Below are positions 10,100 to 24,404 of a stretch of DNA of 64,000 bases, piece after piece. The notes under the pieces are model-generated. The model made no database searches. It had not been told where the DNA came from and saw only the letters and a list, made by a program, of their open reading frames with translations. A program made the position numbers and the translations under genes. This stretch comes from Psococerastis gibbosa (lineage: Eukaryota > Arthropoda > Insecta > Psocodea > Psocidae): the NCBI GenBank assembly GCA_963971405.1, contig OZ020493.1, positions 1,674,001 to 1,738,000 of the forward strand, in the 5' to 3' direction. The stretch's first letter is position 1. Each line of letters begins with the position of its first letter.

Positions 10100-10705
10100 G
10101 TACTTATGGACTGAAGGGCGTAAAGTTTGGGAAGGCTTTGCCCCCCCCCCTCCTCGAGCACTGTGCGACGTGGTTCATATTTCATGGTCATATATATGGG
10201 ATAAACAAGTTTTTATATCCTCGCTCGAATTAGTAAACAGTGAAATCATAACGTACTCAAGTCTACAGTAGACTTATCTAATTCTTCAGCATGCAGGTGA
10301 AATGGACTGAAGGGCGTACAGTTTGGGACGGCTTTGCCCCCCCCCCCTCCTCGAGCACTGAGCGACGTGGTTCATACTTCATGGTCATATATAAGGGATA
10401 ACCAAGTTTTTATTTCCACGCTCGAATTAGTAAACAGTGAAATCATAAGGTACTCAAGTCTACAGTAGACTTATCTAATTCTTCAGCATGCAGGTGAAGT
10501 ACTGGAAGTGCCGGACTAACCACTATCTTTTTTTTTCTAGCAGTCGGGCTGTTTCAATTGACTAGTGGGTACAATGTTTGACTGATTATGCAAAAAATGT
10601 ACATCAATTCCTACACACAGAGGGAATTTCAAACGTGAAGACAAACTCCAGTGAATTGCGGAAGACTTTCGAAAATCGGACAACTACATAAATATTTGTG
10701 TGTGA
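10100..10705 (+). repeat. Composite B'-B''
   Basis: The B' to B'' junction GTGAAATGGACTG lies at about 10,297-10,309. This copy has GCACTGAGCG (a at 10,371), which is shared with the composites near 30.5, 38.2, 49.9 and 56.6 kb and separates them from those with GCACTGTGCG. Confidence 0.9.
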
Positions 10706-11453
10706 GTACTTTTGGACTCAGGGGCGTAATGTGTCCTTCCCTCCCCCAGCCTCGAGCATTGTAAGACGTGGTGGTTCAAACGCCATGGTCCCCTTTGCAG
10801 CATTATGAATAGTAGCATTTCTAATAAGGAATATACATAAAAGATTTAATACAGTTTGTGGGTGAGTACTTATGGACTCGGGGCGAACAGCTACACCTAT
10901 GTTAATAAATATATATGTAGGGAATAAGGAATATTTATAAGGAAGGAATAACCCAGTTTTTATTTGCAGACTCGAATTAGTAAAGTGTAAACTCATGTCT
11001 GCAGTAGACATATTTAAGATCTACATAAATATTGGTGAGTGAGTACTTATGGACTGAAGGGCGTAAAGTTTGGGAAGGCTTTGCCCCCCCCCCCCTCCTC
11101 GAGCACTGTGCGACGTGGTTCATATTTCATGGTCATATATATGGGATAAACAAGTTTTTATATCCTCGCTCGAATTAGTAAACAGTGAAATCATAACGTA
11201 CTCAAGTCTACAGTAGACTTATCTAATTCTTCAGCATGCAGGTGAAGTACTGGAAGTGCCGGACTAACCACTATCTTTTTTTTTCTAGCAGTCGGGCTGT
11301 TTCAATTGACTAGTGGGTACAATGTTTGACTGATTATGAAAAAAATGTACAACAATTCCTACACACAGAGGGAATTTCAAACGTGAAGACAAACTCCAGT
11401 GAATTGCGGATGACTTTCGAAAATCGGACAACTACATAAATATTTGTGGGTGA
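10706..11453 (+). repeat. Mosaic A + B
   Basis: The A (10706-11042) joins an A_a/A_c-like front (GCCATGG) to an A_d back, with a private GTTCAAACG. The same arrangement (B'-B'', this mosaic, B) recurs at 31,112, 38,777 and 57,180. The B (11043-11453) has GCGGATGAC where the other copies have GCGGAAGAC. Confidence 0.86.
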
Positions 11454-12801
11454 GTACTTTTGGACTCAGGGGCGTAATGTGTCCTTCCCTCCCCCAGCCT
11501 CGGGCATTGTAAGACGTGGTGGTTCATACGCCATGGTCCCCTTTGCAGCATTATGAATAGTAGCCTTCCTAATAAGGAATATACATAAAAGATTTAATAC
11601 AGTTTGTGGGTGAGTACTTATGGACTCGGGGCGAACAGCTACACCTATGTATATAAATATATATGTGGGGAATAAGGAATATTTATAAGGAAGGAATAAC
11701 CCAGTTTTTATTTGCACACACCAAATAGTAAAGTGTAAACTCATGTCTGCAGTAGACAAATTTAAGATCTACATATATATTTGTGTGTGAGTACTTTTGG
11801 ACTCAGGGGCGTAATGTGTCCTTCCCTCCCCCAGCCTCGAGCATTGTAAGACGTGGTGGTTCATACGCCATGGTCCCCTTTGCAGCATTATGAATAGTAG
11901 CATTTCTAATAAGGAATATACATAAAAGATTTAATACAGTTTGTGGGTGAGTACTTATGGAATCGGGGCGAACAGCTACACCTATGTATATAAATATATA
12001 TGTAGTGAATAAGGAATATTTATAAGGAAGGAATATCCCAGTTTTTATTTGCACACACCAATTAGTAAAGTGTAAACTCATGTCTGCAGTAGACATACTT
12101 AAGATCTACATATATATTTGTGTGTGAGTACTTTTGGACTCAGGGGCGTAATGTGTCCTTCCCTCCCCCAGCCTCGGGCATTGTAAGACGTGGTGGTTCA
12201 TACGCCATGGTCCCCTTTGCAGCATTATGAATAGTAGCCTTCCTAATAAGGAATATACATAAAAGATTTAATACAGTTTGTGGGTGAGTACTTATGGACT
12301 CGGGGCGAACAGCTACACCTATGTATATAAATATATATGTGGGGAATAAGGAATATTTATAAGGAAGGAATAACCCAGTTTTTATTTGCACACACCAATT
12401 AGTAAAGTGTAAACTCATGTCTGCAGTAGACAAATTTAAGATCTACATATATATTTGTGTGTGAGTACTTTTGGACTCAGGGGCGTAATGTGTCCTTCCC
12501 TCCCCCAGCCTCGAGCATTGTAAGACGTGGTGGTTCATACGTCATTTTCCCCTTTGCAGCATTATGAATAGTAGCATTTCTAATAAGGAATATACATAAA
12601 AGATTTAATACAGTTTGTGGGTGAGTACTTATGGACTCGGGGCGAACAGCTACACCTATGTTAATAAATATATATGTAGGGAATAAGGAATATTTATAAG
12701 GAAGGAATAACCCAGTTTTTATTTGCAGACTCGAATTAGTAAAGTGTAAACTCATGTCTGCAGTAGACATATTTAAGATCTACATAAATATTGGTGAGTG
12801 A
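11454..12801 (+). repeat. Run of four A modules
   Basis: Copies start at 11454, 11791, 12128 and 12465: A_a (with CACCAAATAG), a mosaic (GCCATGG, CATTTCT, GTATATAA, TAGTG, private GGAATCGG), A_a and A_d. The third is the only A that follows another A yet has GGGCATT. This fits the left edge of the duplicated block, which begins here and matches 364 onward. Confidence 0.88.
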
Positions 12802-15800
12802 GTACTTATGGACTGAAGGGCGTAAAGTTTGGGAAGGCTTTGCCCCCCCCCCCTCCTCGAGCACTGTGCGACGTGGTTCATATTTCATGGTCATATATAT
12901 GGGATAAACAAGTTTTTATATCCTCGCTCGAATTAGTAAACAGTGAAATCATAACGTACTCAAGTCTACAGTAGACTTATCTAATTCTTCAGCATGCAGG
13001 TGAAGTACTGGAAGTGCCGGACTAACCACTATCTTTTTTTTTTCTAGCAGTCGGGCTGTTTCAATTGACTAGTGGGTACAATGTTTGACTGATTATGAAA
13101 AAAATGTACAACAATTCCTACACACAGAGGGAATTTCAAACGTGAAGACAAACTCCAGTGAATTGCGGAAGACTTTCGAAAATCGGACAACTACATAAAT
13201 ATTTGTGGGTGAGTACTTTTGGACTCAGGGGCGTAATGTGTCCTTCCCTCCCCCAGCCTCGGGCATTGTAAGACGTGGTGGTTCATACGCCATGGTCCCC
13301 TTTGCAGCATTATGAATAGTAGCATTCCTAATAAGGAATATACATAAAAGATTTAATACAGTTTGTGGGTGAGTACTTATGGACTCGGGGCGAACAGCTA
13401 CACCTATGTTAATAAATATATATGTAGGGAATAAGGAATATTTATAAGGAAGGAATAACCCAGTTTTTATTTGCAGACTCGAATTAGTAAAGTGTAAACT
13501 CATGTCTGCAGTAGACATATTTAAGATCTACATAAATATTGGTGAGTGAGTACTTATGGACTGAAGGGCGTAAAGTTTGGGAAGGCTTTGCCCCCCCCCC
13601 CTCCTCGAGCACTGTGCGACGTGGTTCATATTTCATGGTCATATATATGGGATAAACAAGTTTTTATATCCTCGCTCGAATTAGTAAACAGTGAAATCAT
13701 AACGTACTCAAGTCTACAGTAGACTTATCTAATTCTTCAGCATGCAGGTGAAGTACTGGAAGTGCCGGACTAACCACTATCTTTTTTTTTTCTAGCAGTC
13801 GGGCTGTTTCAATTGACTAGTGGGTACAATGTTTGACTGATTATGAAAAAAATGTACAACAATTCCTACACACAGAGGGAATTTCAAACGTGAAGACAAA
13901 CTCCAGTGAATTGCGGAAGACTTTCGAAAATCGGACAACTACATAAATATTTGTGGCTGAGTACTTTTGGACTCAGGGGCGTAATGTGTCCTTCCCTCCC
14001 CCAGCCTCGGGCATTGTAAGACGTGGTGGTTCATACGCCATGGTCCCCTTTGCAGCATTATGAATAGTAGCATTCCTAATAAGGAATATACATAAAAGAT
14101 TTAATACAGTTTGTGGGTGAGTACTTATGGACTCGGGGCGAACAGCTACACCTATGTTAATAAATATATATGTAGTGAATAAGGAATATTTATAAGGAAG
14201 GAATATCCCAGTTTTTATTTGCACACACCAATTAGTAAAGTGTAAACTCATGTCTGCAGTAGACATACTTAAGATCTACATATATATTTGTGTGTGAGTA
14301 CTTTTGGACTCAGGGGCGTAATGTGTCCTTCCCTCCCCCAGCCTCGTGCATTGTAAGACGTGGTGGTTCATACGTCATTTTCCCCTTTGCAGCATTTTGA
14401 ATAGTAGCATTCCTAATAAGGAATATACATAAAAGATTTAATTCAGTATGCGGGTGGGTACTTATGGACTCGGGGCGAACAGCTCACCTATATAAATAAA
14501 TATATATGTAGTGAATAAGGAATATTTATAAGGAAAGAATATCCCAGTTTTTATTTGCACACACCAATTAGTAAAGTGTAAACTCATGTCTGCAGTAGAC
14601 ATACTTAAGATCTACATATATATTTGTGTGTGAGTACTTTTGGACTCAGGGGCGTAATGTGTCCTTCCCTCCCCCAGCCTCGAGCATTGTAAGACGTGGT
14701 GGTTCATACGCTATGGTCCCCTTTGCAGCATTATGAATAGTAGCCTTCCTAATAAGGAATATACATAAAAGATTTAATACAGTTTGTGGGTGAGTACTTA
14801 TGGACTCGGGGCGAACAGCTACACCTATGTATATAAATATATATGTGGGGAATAAGGAATATTTATAAGGAAGGAATAACCCAGTTTTTATTTGCACACA
14901 CCAATTAGTAAAGTGTAAACTCATGTCTGCAGTAGACATATTTAAGATCTACATATATATTTGTGTGTGAGTACTTTTGGACTCAGGGGCGTAATGTGTC
15001 CTTCCCTCCCCCAGCCTCGAGCATTGTAAGACGTGGTGGTTCATACGTCATTTTCCCCTTTGCAGCATTATGAATAGGAGCATTTCTAATAAGGAATATA
15101 CATAAAAGATTTAATACAGTTTGTGGGTGAGTACTTATGGACTCGGGGCGAACAGCTACACCTATGTTAATAAATATATATGTAGGGAATAAGGAATATT
15201 TATAAGGAAGGAATAACCCAGTTTTTATTTGCAGAACGAATTAGTAAAGTGTAAACTCATGTCTGCAGTAGACATATTTAAGATCTACATAAATATTGGT
15301 GAGTGAGTACTTATGGACTGAAGGGCGTAAAGTTTGGGAAGGCTTTGCCCCCCCCCCCCCTCCTCGAGCACTGTGCGACGTGGTTCTTATTTCATGGTCA
15401 TATATATGGGATAAACAAGTTATTATATCCTCGCTCGAATTAGTAAACAGTGAAATCATAACGTACTCAAGTCTACAGTAGACTTATCTAATTCTTCAGC
15501 ATGCAGGTGAAGTACTGGAAGTGCCGGACTAACCACTATCTTTTTTTTTTCTAGCAGTCGGGCTGTTTCAATTGACTAGTGGGTACAATGTTTGACTGAT
15601 TATGAAAAAAATGTACAACAATTCCTACACACAGAGGGAATTTCAAACGTGAAGACAAACTCCAGTGAATTGCGGAAGACTTTCGAAAATCGGACAACTA
15701 CATAAATATTTGTGGGTGAGTACTTTTGGACTCAGGGGCGTAATGTGTCCTTCCCTCCCCCAGCCTCGGGCATTGTAAGACGTGGTGGTTCATACGCCAT

Positions 15801-16812
15801 GGTCCCCTTTGCAGCATTATGAATAGTAGCATTCCTAATAAGGAATATACATAAAAGATTTAATTCAGTATGCGGGTGGGTACTTATGGACTCGGGGCGA
15901 ACAGCTCACCTATATAAATAAATATATATGTAGTGAATAAGGAATATTTATAAGGAAGGAATATCCCAGTTTTTATTTGCACACACCAATTAGTAAAGTG
16001 TAAACTCATGTCTGCAGTAGACATACTTAAGATCTACATATATATTTGTGTGTGAGTACTTTTGGACTCAGGGGCGTAATGTGTCCTTCCCTCCCCCAGC
16101 CTCGAGCATTGTAAGACGTGGTGGTTCATACGTCATTTTCCCCTTTGCAGCATTATGAATAGTAGCATTTCTAATAAGGAATATACATAAAAGATTTAAT
16201 ACAGTTTGTGGGTGAGTACTTATGGACTCGGGGCGAACAGCTACACCTATGTTAATAAATATATATGTAGGGAATAAGGAATATTTATAAGGAAGGAATA
16301 ACCCAGTTTTTATTTGCAGACTCGAATTAGTAAAGTGTAAACTCATGTCTGCAGTAGACATATTTAAGATCTACATAAATATTGCTGAGTGAGTACTTAT
16401 GGACTGAAGGGCGTAAAGTTTGGGAAGGCTTTGCCCCCCCCCCCTCCTCGAGCACTGTGCGACGTGGTTCATATTTCATGGTCATATATATGGGATAAAC
16501 AAGTTTTTATATCCTCGCTCGAATTAGTAAACAGTGAAATCATAACGTACTCAAGTCTACAGTAGACTTATCTAATTCTTCAGCATGCAGGTGAAGTACT
16601 GGAAGTGCCGGACTAACCACTATCTTTTTTTTTCTAGCAGTCGGGCTGTTTCAATTGACTAGTGGGTACAATGTTTGACTGATTATGAAAAAAATGTACA
16701 ACAATTCCTACACACAGAGGGAATTTCAAACGTGAAGACAAACTCCAGTGAATTGCGGAAGACTTTCGAAAATCGGACAACTACATAAATATTTGTGGGT
16801 GAGTACTTTTGG
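12128..16812 (+). repeat. Second copy of the 4.7 kb segment 364-5,050
   Basis: Module order and private variants repeat those of 364-5,050 at a constant offset of 11,764-11,765 bp. Shared marks are GGCTGAG (2192/13,957), GTGCATT (2582/14,347), CATTTTGAAT (2632/14,397), GCTATGG (2947/14,712), AGGAGC (3313/15,078), GCAGAACG (about 3470/15,235) and TTCTTATTT (3622/15,387). A difference is TTATTATATCC at 15,422, which the first copy lacks. The content is A_a, A_d, B, mosaic A, B, four A, B, A_c, A_d, B. Confidence 0.9.
15307..15719 (+). repeat. Module B with TTCTTATTT and TTATTATATCC
   Basis: Two private changes at 15,387 and 15,422 are found together only here and at 40,278/40,313. They link this copy to the 40 kb region at an offset of 24,891 bp. 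The C tract is 13 long. Confidence 0.88.
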
Positions 16813-17888
16813 ACTCAGGGGCGTAATGTGTCCTTCCCTCCCCCAGCCTCGGGCATTGTAAGACGTGGTGGTTCATACGCCATGGTCCCCTTTGCAGCAT
16901 TATGAATAGTAGCCTTCCTAATAAGGAATATACATAAAAGATTTAATACAGTTTGTGGGTGAGTACTTATGGACTCGGGGCGAACAGCTACACCTATGTA
17001 TATAAATATATATGTGGGGAATAAGGAATATTTATAAGGAAGGAATAACCCAGTTTTTATTTGCACACACCAATTAGTAAAGTGTAAACTCATGTCTGCA
17101 GTAGACAAATTTAAGATCTACATATATATTTGTGTGTGAGTACTTTTGGACTCAGGGGCGTAATGTGTCCTTCCCTCCCCCAGCCTCGAGCATTGTAAGA
17201 CGTGGTGGTTCATACGTCATTTTCCCCTTTGCAGCATTATGAATAGTAGCATTTCTAATAAGGAATATACATAAAAGATTTAATACAGTTTGTGGGTGAG
17301 TACTTATGGACTCGGGGCGAACAGCTACACCTATGTTAATAAATATATATGTAGGGAATAAGGAATATTTATAAGGAAGGAATAACCCAGTTTTTATTTG
17401 CAGACTCGAATTAGTAAAGTGTAAACTCATGTCTGCAGTAGACATATTTCAGATCTACATAAATATTGGTGAGTGAGTACTTATGGACTGAAGGGCGTAA
17501 AGTTTGGGAAGGCTTTGCCCCCCCCCCCCTCCTCGAGCACTGTGCGACGTGGTTCATATTTCATGGTCATATATATGGGATAAACAAGTTTTTATATCCT
17601 CGCTCGAATTAGTAAACAGTGAAATCATAACGTACTCAAGTCTACAGTAGACTTATCTAATTCTTCAGCACGCAGGTGAAGTACTGGAAGTGCCGGACTA
17701 ACCACTATCTTTTTTTTTTCTAGCAGTCGGGCTGTTTCAATTGACTAGTGGGTACAATGTTTGACTGATTATGAAAAAAATGTACAACAATTCCTACACA
17801 CAGAGGGAATTTCAAACGTGAAGACAGACTCCAGTGAATTGCGGAAGACTTTCGAAAATCGGACAACTACATAAATATTTGTGGGTGA
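15720..17888 (+). repeat. HOR copy 1 (A_c-A_d-B-A_a-A_d-B)
   Basis: This is the first full higher-order repeat of the regular tract. Modules start at 15,720 (A_c), 16,056 (A_d), 16,393 (B), 16,803 (A_a), 17,140 (A_d) and 17,477 (B). Private marks are ATTGCTGAG (c at 16,385), ATATTTCAG near 17,449, CACGCAGG (17,671) and AAGACAGAC near 17,825. The first recurs at 43,446; the second and third recur at 42.3-42.6 kb and 44.5-44.7 kb. Confidence 0.93.
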
Positions 17889-20058
17889 GTACTTTTGGAC
17901 TCAGGGGCGTAATGTGTCCTTCCCTCCCCCAGCCTCGGGCATTGTAAGACGTGGTGGTTCATACGCCATGGTCCCCTTTGCAGCATTATGAATAGTAGCA
18001 TTCCTAATAAGGAATATACATAAAAGATTTAATTCAGTATGCGGGTGGGTACTTATGGACTCGGGGCGAACAGCTCACCTATATAAATAAATATATATGT
18101 AGTGAATAAGGAATATTTATAAGGAAGGAATATCCCAGTTTTTATTTGCACACACCAATTAGTAAAGTGTAAACTCATGTCTGCAGTAGACATACTTAAG
18201 ATCTACATATATATTTGTGTGTGAGTACTTTTGGACTCAGGGGCGTAATGTGTCCTTCCCTCCCCCAGCCTCGAGCATTGTAAGACGTGGTGGTTCATAC
18301 GTCATTTTCCCCTTTGCAGCATTATGAATAGTAGCATTTCTAATAAGGAATATACATAAAAGATTTAATACAGTTTGTGGGTGAGTACTTATGGACTCGG
18401 GGCGAACAGCTACACCTATGTTAATAAATATATATGTAGGGAATAAGGAATATTTATAAGGAAGGAATAACCCAGTTTTTATTTGCAGACTCGAATTAGT
18501 AAAGTGTAAACTCATGTCTGCAGTAGACATATTTAAGATCTACATAAATATTGGTGAGTGAGTACTTATGGACTGAAGGGCGTAAAGTTTGGGAAGGCTT
18601 TGCCCCCCCCCCCCCTCCTCGAGCACTGTGCGACGTGGTTCATATTTCATGGTCATATATATGGGATAAACAAGTTTTTATATCCTCGCTCGAATTAGTA
18701 AACAGTGAAATCATAACGTACTCAAGTCTACAGTAGACTTATCTAATTCTTCAGCATGCAGGTGAAGTACTGGAAGTGCCGGACTAACCACTATCTTTTT
18801 TTTTCTAGCAGTCGGGCTGTTTCAATTGACTAGTGGGTACAATGTTTGACTGATTATGAAAAAAATGTACAACAATTCCTACACACAGAGGGAATTTCAA
18901 ACGTGAAGACAAACTCCAGTGAATTGCGGAAGACTTTCGAAAATCGGACAACTACATAAATATTTGTGGGTGAGTACTTTTGGACTCAGGGGCGTAATGT
19001 GTCCTTCCCTCCCCCAGCCTCGGGCATTGTAAGACGTGGTGGTTCATACGCCATGGTCCCCTTTGCAGCATTATGAATAGTAGCCTTCCTAATAAGGAAT
19101 ATACATAAAAGATTTAATACAGTTTGTGGGTGAGTACTTATGGACTCGGGGCGAACAGCTACACCTATGTATATAAATATATATGTGGGGAATAAGGAAT
19201 ATTTATAAGGAAGGAATAACCCAGTTTTTATTTGCACACACCAATTAGTAAAGTGTAAACTCATGTCTGCAGTAGACAAATTTAAGATCTACATATATAT
19301 TTGTGTGTGAGTACTTTTGGACTCAGGGGCGTAATGTGTCCTTCCCTCCCCCAGCCTCGAGCATTGTAAGACGTGGTGGTTCATACGTCATTTTCCCCTT
19401 TGCAGCATTATGAATAGTAGCATTTCTAATAAGGAATATACATAAAAGATTTAATACAGTTTGTGGGTGAGTACTTATGGACTCGGGGCGAACAGCTACA
19501 CCTATGTTAATAAATATATATGTAGGGAATAAGGAATATTTATAAGGAAGGAATAACCCAGTTTTTATTTGCAGACTCGAATTAGTAAAGTGTAAACTCA
19601 TGTCTGCAGTAGACATATTTAAGATCTACATAAATATTGGTGAGTGAGTACTTATGGACTGAAGGGCGTAAAGTTTGGGAAGGCTTTGCCCCCCCCCCCT
19701 CCTCGAGCACTGTGCGACGTGGTTCATATTTCATGGTCATATTTATGGGATAAACAAGTTTTTATATCCTCGCTCGAATTAGTAAACAGTGAAATCATAA
19801 CGTACTCAAGTCTACAGTAGACTTATCTAATTCTTCAGCATGCAGGTGAAGTACTGGAAGTGCCGGACTAACCACTATCTTTTTTTTTTCTAGCAGTCGG
19901 GCTGTTTCAATTGACTAGTGGGTACAATGTTTGACTGATTATGAAAAAAATGTACAACAATTCCTACACACAGAGGGAATTTCAAACGTGAAGACAAACT
20001 CCAGTGAATTGCGGAAGACTTTCGAAAATCGGACAACTACATAAATATTTGTGGGTGA
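17889..20058 (+). repeat. HOR copy 2
   Basis: The unit is 2,170 bp in the order A_c (17,889), A_d (18,225), B, A_a (18,974), A_d (19,311), B. The second B carries ATATTTATGGG near 19,741 in place of ATATATATGGG, a mark also seen at 46.8 kb in the copy offset by about 27,060 bp. Confidence 0.93.
18082..18089 (+). promoter_or_regulatory. TATA-like TATAAATA in A_c (representative)
   Basis: A_c copies contain CTATATAAATAAAT and A_a copies GTATATAAATAT, both close to a TATA box. A_d copies have GTTAATAAAT instead. The A+T-rich setting makes chance matches likely, so promoter function is only a possibility. Confidence 0.2.
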
Positions 20059-22230
20059 GTACTTTTGGACTCAGGGGCGTAATGTGTCCTTCCCTCCCCC
20101 AGCCTCGGGCATTGTAAGACGTGGTGGTTCATACGCCATGGTCCCCTTTGCAGCATTATGAATAGTAGCATTCCTAATAAGGAATATACATAAAAGATTT
20201 AATTCAGTATGCGGGTGGGTACTTATGGACTCGGGGCGAACAGCTCACCTATATAAATAAATATATATGTAGTGAATAAGGAATATTTATAAGGAAGGAA
20301 TATCCCAGTTTTTATTTGCACACACCAATTAGTAAAGTGTAAACTCATGTCTGCAGTAGACATACTTAAGATCTACATATATATTTGTGTGTGAGTACTT
20401 TTGGACTCAGGGGCGTAATGTGTCCTTCCCTCCCCCAGCCTCGAGCATTGTAAGACGTGGTGGTTCATACGTCATTTTCCCCTTTGCAGCATTATGAATA
20501 GTAGCATTTCTAATAAGGAATATACATAAAAGATTTAATACAGTTTGTGGGTGAGTACTTATGGACTCGGGGCGAACAGCTACACCTATGTTAATAAATA
20601 TATATGTAGGGAATAAGGAATATTTATAAGGAAGGAATAACCCAGTTTTTATTTGCAGACTCGAATTAGTAAAGTGTAAACTCATGTCTGCAGTAGACAT
20701 ATTTAAGATCTACATAAATATTGGTGAGTGAGTACTTATGGACTGAAGGGCGTAAAGTTTGGGAAGGCTTTGCCCCCCCCCCCTCCTCGAGCACTGTGCG
20801 ACGTGGTTCATATTTCATGGTCATATATATGGGATAAACAAGTTTTTATATCCTCGCTCGAATTAGTAAACAGTGAAATCATAACGTACTCAAGTCTACA
20901 GTAGACTTATCTAATTCTTCAGCATGCAGGTGAAGTACTGGAAGTGCCGGACTAACCACTATCTTTTTTTTTCTAGCAGTCGGGCTGTTTCAATTGACTA
21001 GTGGGTACAATGTTTGACTGATTATGAAAAAAATGTACAACAATTCCTACACACAGAGGGAATTTCAAACGTGAAGACAAACTCCAGTGAATTGCGGAAG
21101 ACTTTCGAAAATCGGACAACTACATAAATATTTGTGGGTGAGTACTTTTGGACTCAGGGGCGTAATGTGTCCTTCCCTCCCCCAGCCTCGGGCATTGTAA
21201 GACGTGGTGGTTCATACGCCATGGTCCCCTTTGCAGCATTATGAATAGTAGCCTTCCTAATAAGGAATATACATAAAAGATTTAATACATTTTGTGGGTG
21301 AGTACTTATGGACTCGGGGCGAACAGCTACACCTATGTATATAAATATATATGTGGGGAATAAGGAATATTTATAAGGAAGGAATAACCCAGTTTTTATT
21401 TGCACACACCAATTAGTAAAGTGTAAACTCATGTCTGCAGTAGACAAATTTAAGATCTACATATATATTTGTGTGTGAGTACTTTTGGACTCAGGGGCGT
21501 AATGTGTCCTTCCCTCCCCCAGCCTCGAGCATTGTAAGACGTGGTGGTTCATACGTCATTTTCCCCTTTGCAGCATTATGAATAGTAGCATTTCTAATAA
21601 GGAATATACATAAAAGATTTAATACAGTTTGTGGGTGAGTACTTATGGACTCGGGGCGAACAGCTACACCTATGTTAATAAATATATATGTAGGGAATAA
21701 GGAATATTTATAAGGAAGGAATAACCCAGTTTTTATTTGCAGACTCGAATTAGTAAAGTGTAAACTCATGTCTGCAGTAGACATATTTAAGATCTACATA
21801 AATATTGGTGAGTGAGTACTTATGGACTGAAGGGCGTAAAGTTTGGGAAGGCTTTGCCCCCCCCCCCCCCCTCCTCGAGCACTGTGCGACGTGGTTCATA
21901 TTTCATGGTCATATTTATGGGATAAACAAGTTTTTATATCCTCGCTCGAATTAGTAAACAGTGAAATCATAACGTACTCAAGTCTACAGTAGACTTATCT
22001 AATTCTTCAGCATGCAGGTGAAGTACTGGAAGTGCCGGACTAACCACTATCTTTTTTTTTTCTAGCAGTCGGGCTGTTTCAATTGACTAGTGGGTACAAT
22101 GTTTGACTGATTATGAAAAAAATGTACAACAATTCCTACACACAGAGGGAATTTCAAACGTGAAGACAAACTCCAGTGAATTGCGGAAGACTTTCGAAAA
22201 TCGGACAACTACATAAATATTTGTGGGTGA
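20059..22230 (+). repeat. HOR copy 3
   Basis: Order A_c, A_d, B, A_a, A_d, B; 2,172 bp, with the extra length in homopolymers (C15 in the second B). The A_a copy has private AATACATTTTG near 21,290, found again only near 48,300. The second B carries ATATTTATGGG. Confidence 0.93.
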
Positions 22231-24404
22231 GTACTTTTGGACTCAGGGGCGTAATGTGTCCTTCCCTCCCCCAGCCTCGGGCATTGTAAGACGTGGTGGT
22301 TCATACGCCATGGTCCCCTTTGCAGCATTATGAATAGTAGCATTCCTAATAAGGAATATACATAAAAGATTTAATTCAGTATGCGGGTGGGTACTTATGG
22401 ACTCGGGGCGAACAGCTCACCTATATAAATAAATATATATGTAGTGAATAAGGAATATTTATAAGGAAGGAATATCCCAGTTTTTATTTGCACACACCAA
22501 TTAGTAAAGTGTAAACTCATGTCTGCAGTAGACATACTTAAGATCTACATATATATTTGTGTGTGAGTACTTTTGGACTCAGGGGCGTAATGTGTCCTTC
22601 CCTCCCCCAGCCTCGAGCATTGTAAGACGTGGTGGTTCATACGTCATTTTCCCCTTTGCAGCATTATGAATAGTAGCATTTCTAATAAGGAATATACATA
22701 AAAGATTTAATACAGTTTGTGGGTGAGTACTTATGGACTCGGGGCGAACAGCTACACCTATGTTAATAAATATATATGTAGGGAATAAGGAATATTTATA
22801 AGGAAGGAATAACCCAGTTTTTATTTGCAGACTCGAATTAGTAAAGTGTAAACTCATGTCTGCAGTAGACATATTTAAGATCTACATAAATATTGGTGAG
22901 TGAGTACTTATGGACTGAAGGGCGTAAAGTTTGGGAAGGCTTTGCCCCCCCCCCCCCCCCTCCTCGAGCACTGTGCGACGTGGTTCATATTTCATGGTCA
23001 TATATATGGGATAAACAAGTTTTTATATCCTCGCTCGAATTAGTAAACAGTGAAATCATAACGTACTCAAGTCTACAGTAGACTTATCTAATTCTTCAGC
23101 ATGCAGGTGAAGTACTGGAAGTGCCGGACTAACCACTATCTTTTTTTTTCTAGCAGTCGGGCTGTTTCAATTGACTAGTGGGTACAATGTTTGACTGATT
23201 ATGAAAAAAATGTACAACAATTCCTACACACAGAGGGAATTTCAAACGTGAAGACAAACTCCAGTGAATTGCGGAAGACTTTCGAAAATCGGACAACTAC
23301 ATAAATATTTGTGGGTGAGTACTTTTGGACTCAGGGGCGTAATGTGTCCTTCCCTCCCCCAGCCTCGGGCATTGTAAGACGTGGTGGTTCATACGCCATG
23401 GTCCCCTTTGCAGCATTATGAATAGTAGCCTTCCTAATAAGGAATATACATAAAAGATTTAATACAGTTTGTGGGTGAGTACTTATGGACTCGGGGCGAA
23501 CAGCTACACCTATGTATATAAATATATATGTGGGGAATAAGGAATATTTATAAGGAAGGAATAACCCAGTTTTTATTTGCACACACCAATTAGTAAAGTG
23601 TAAACTCATGTCTGCAGTAGACAAATTTAAGATCTACATATATATTTGTGTGTGAGTACTTTTGGACTCAGGGGCGTAATGTGTCCTTCCCTCCCCCAGC
23701 CTCGAGCATTGTAAGACGTGGTGGTTCATACGTCATTTTCCCCTTTGCAGCATTATGAATAGTAGCATTTCTAATAAGGAATATACATAAAAGATTTAAT
23801 ACAGTTTGTGGGTGAGTACTTATGGACTCGGGGCGAACAGCTACACCTATGTTAATAAATATATATGTAGGGAATAAGGAATATTTATAAGGAAGGAATA
23901 ACCCAGTTTTTATTTGCAGACTCGAATTAGTAAAGTGTAAACTCATGTCTGCAGTAGACATATTTCAGATCTACATAAATATTGGTGAGTGAGTACTTAT
24001 GGACTGAAGGGCGTAAAGTTTGGGAAGGCTTTGCCCCCCCCCCCCTCCTCGAGCACTGTGCGACGTGGTTCATATTTCATGGTCATATATATGGGATAAA
24101 CAAGTTTTTATATCCTCGCTCGAATTAGTAAACAGTGAAATCATAACGTACTCAAGTCTACAGTAGACTTATCTAATTCTTCAGCATGCAGGTGAAGTAC
24201 TGGAAGTGCCGGACTAACCACTATCTTTTTTTTTTCTAGCAGTCGGGCTGTTTCAATTGACTAGTGGGTACAATGTTTGACTGATTATGAAAAAAATGTA
24301 CAACAATTCCTACACACAGAGGGAATTTCAAACGTGAAGACAAACTCCAGTGAATTGCGGAAGACTTTCGAAAATCGGACAACTACATAAATATTTGTGG
24401 GTGA
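22231..24404 (+). repeat. HOR copy 4
   Basis: Order A_c, A_d, B, A_a, A_d, B; 2,174 bp. The first B has a C16 tract. The last A_d ends with ATATTTCAG (near 23,965), as in copies 1 and 5. Confidence 0.93.
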
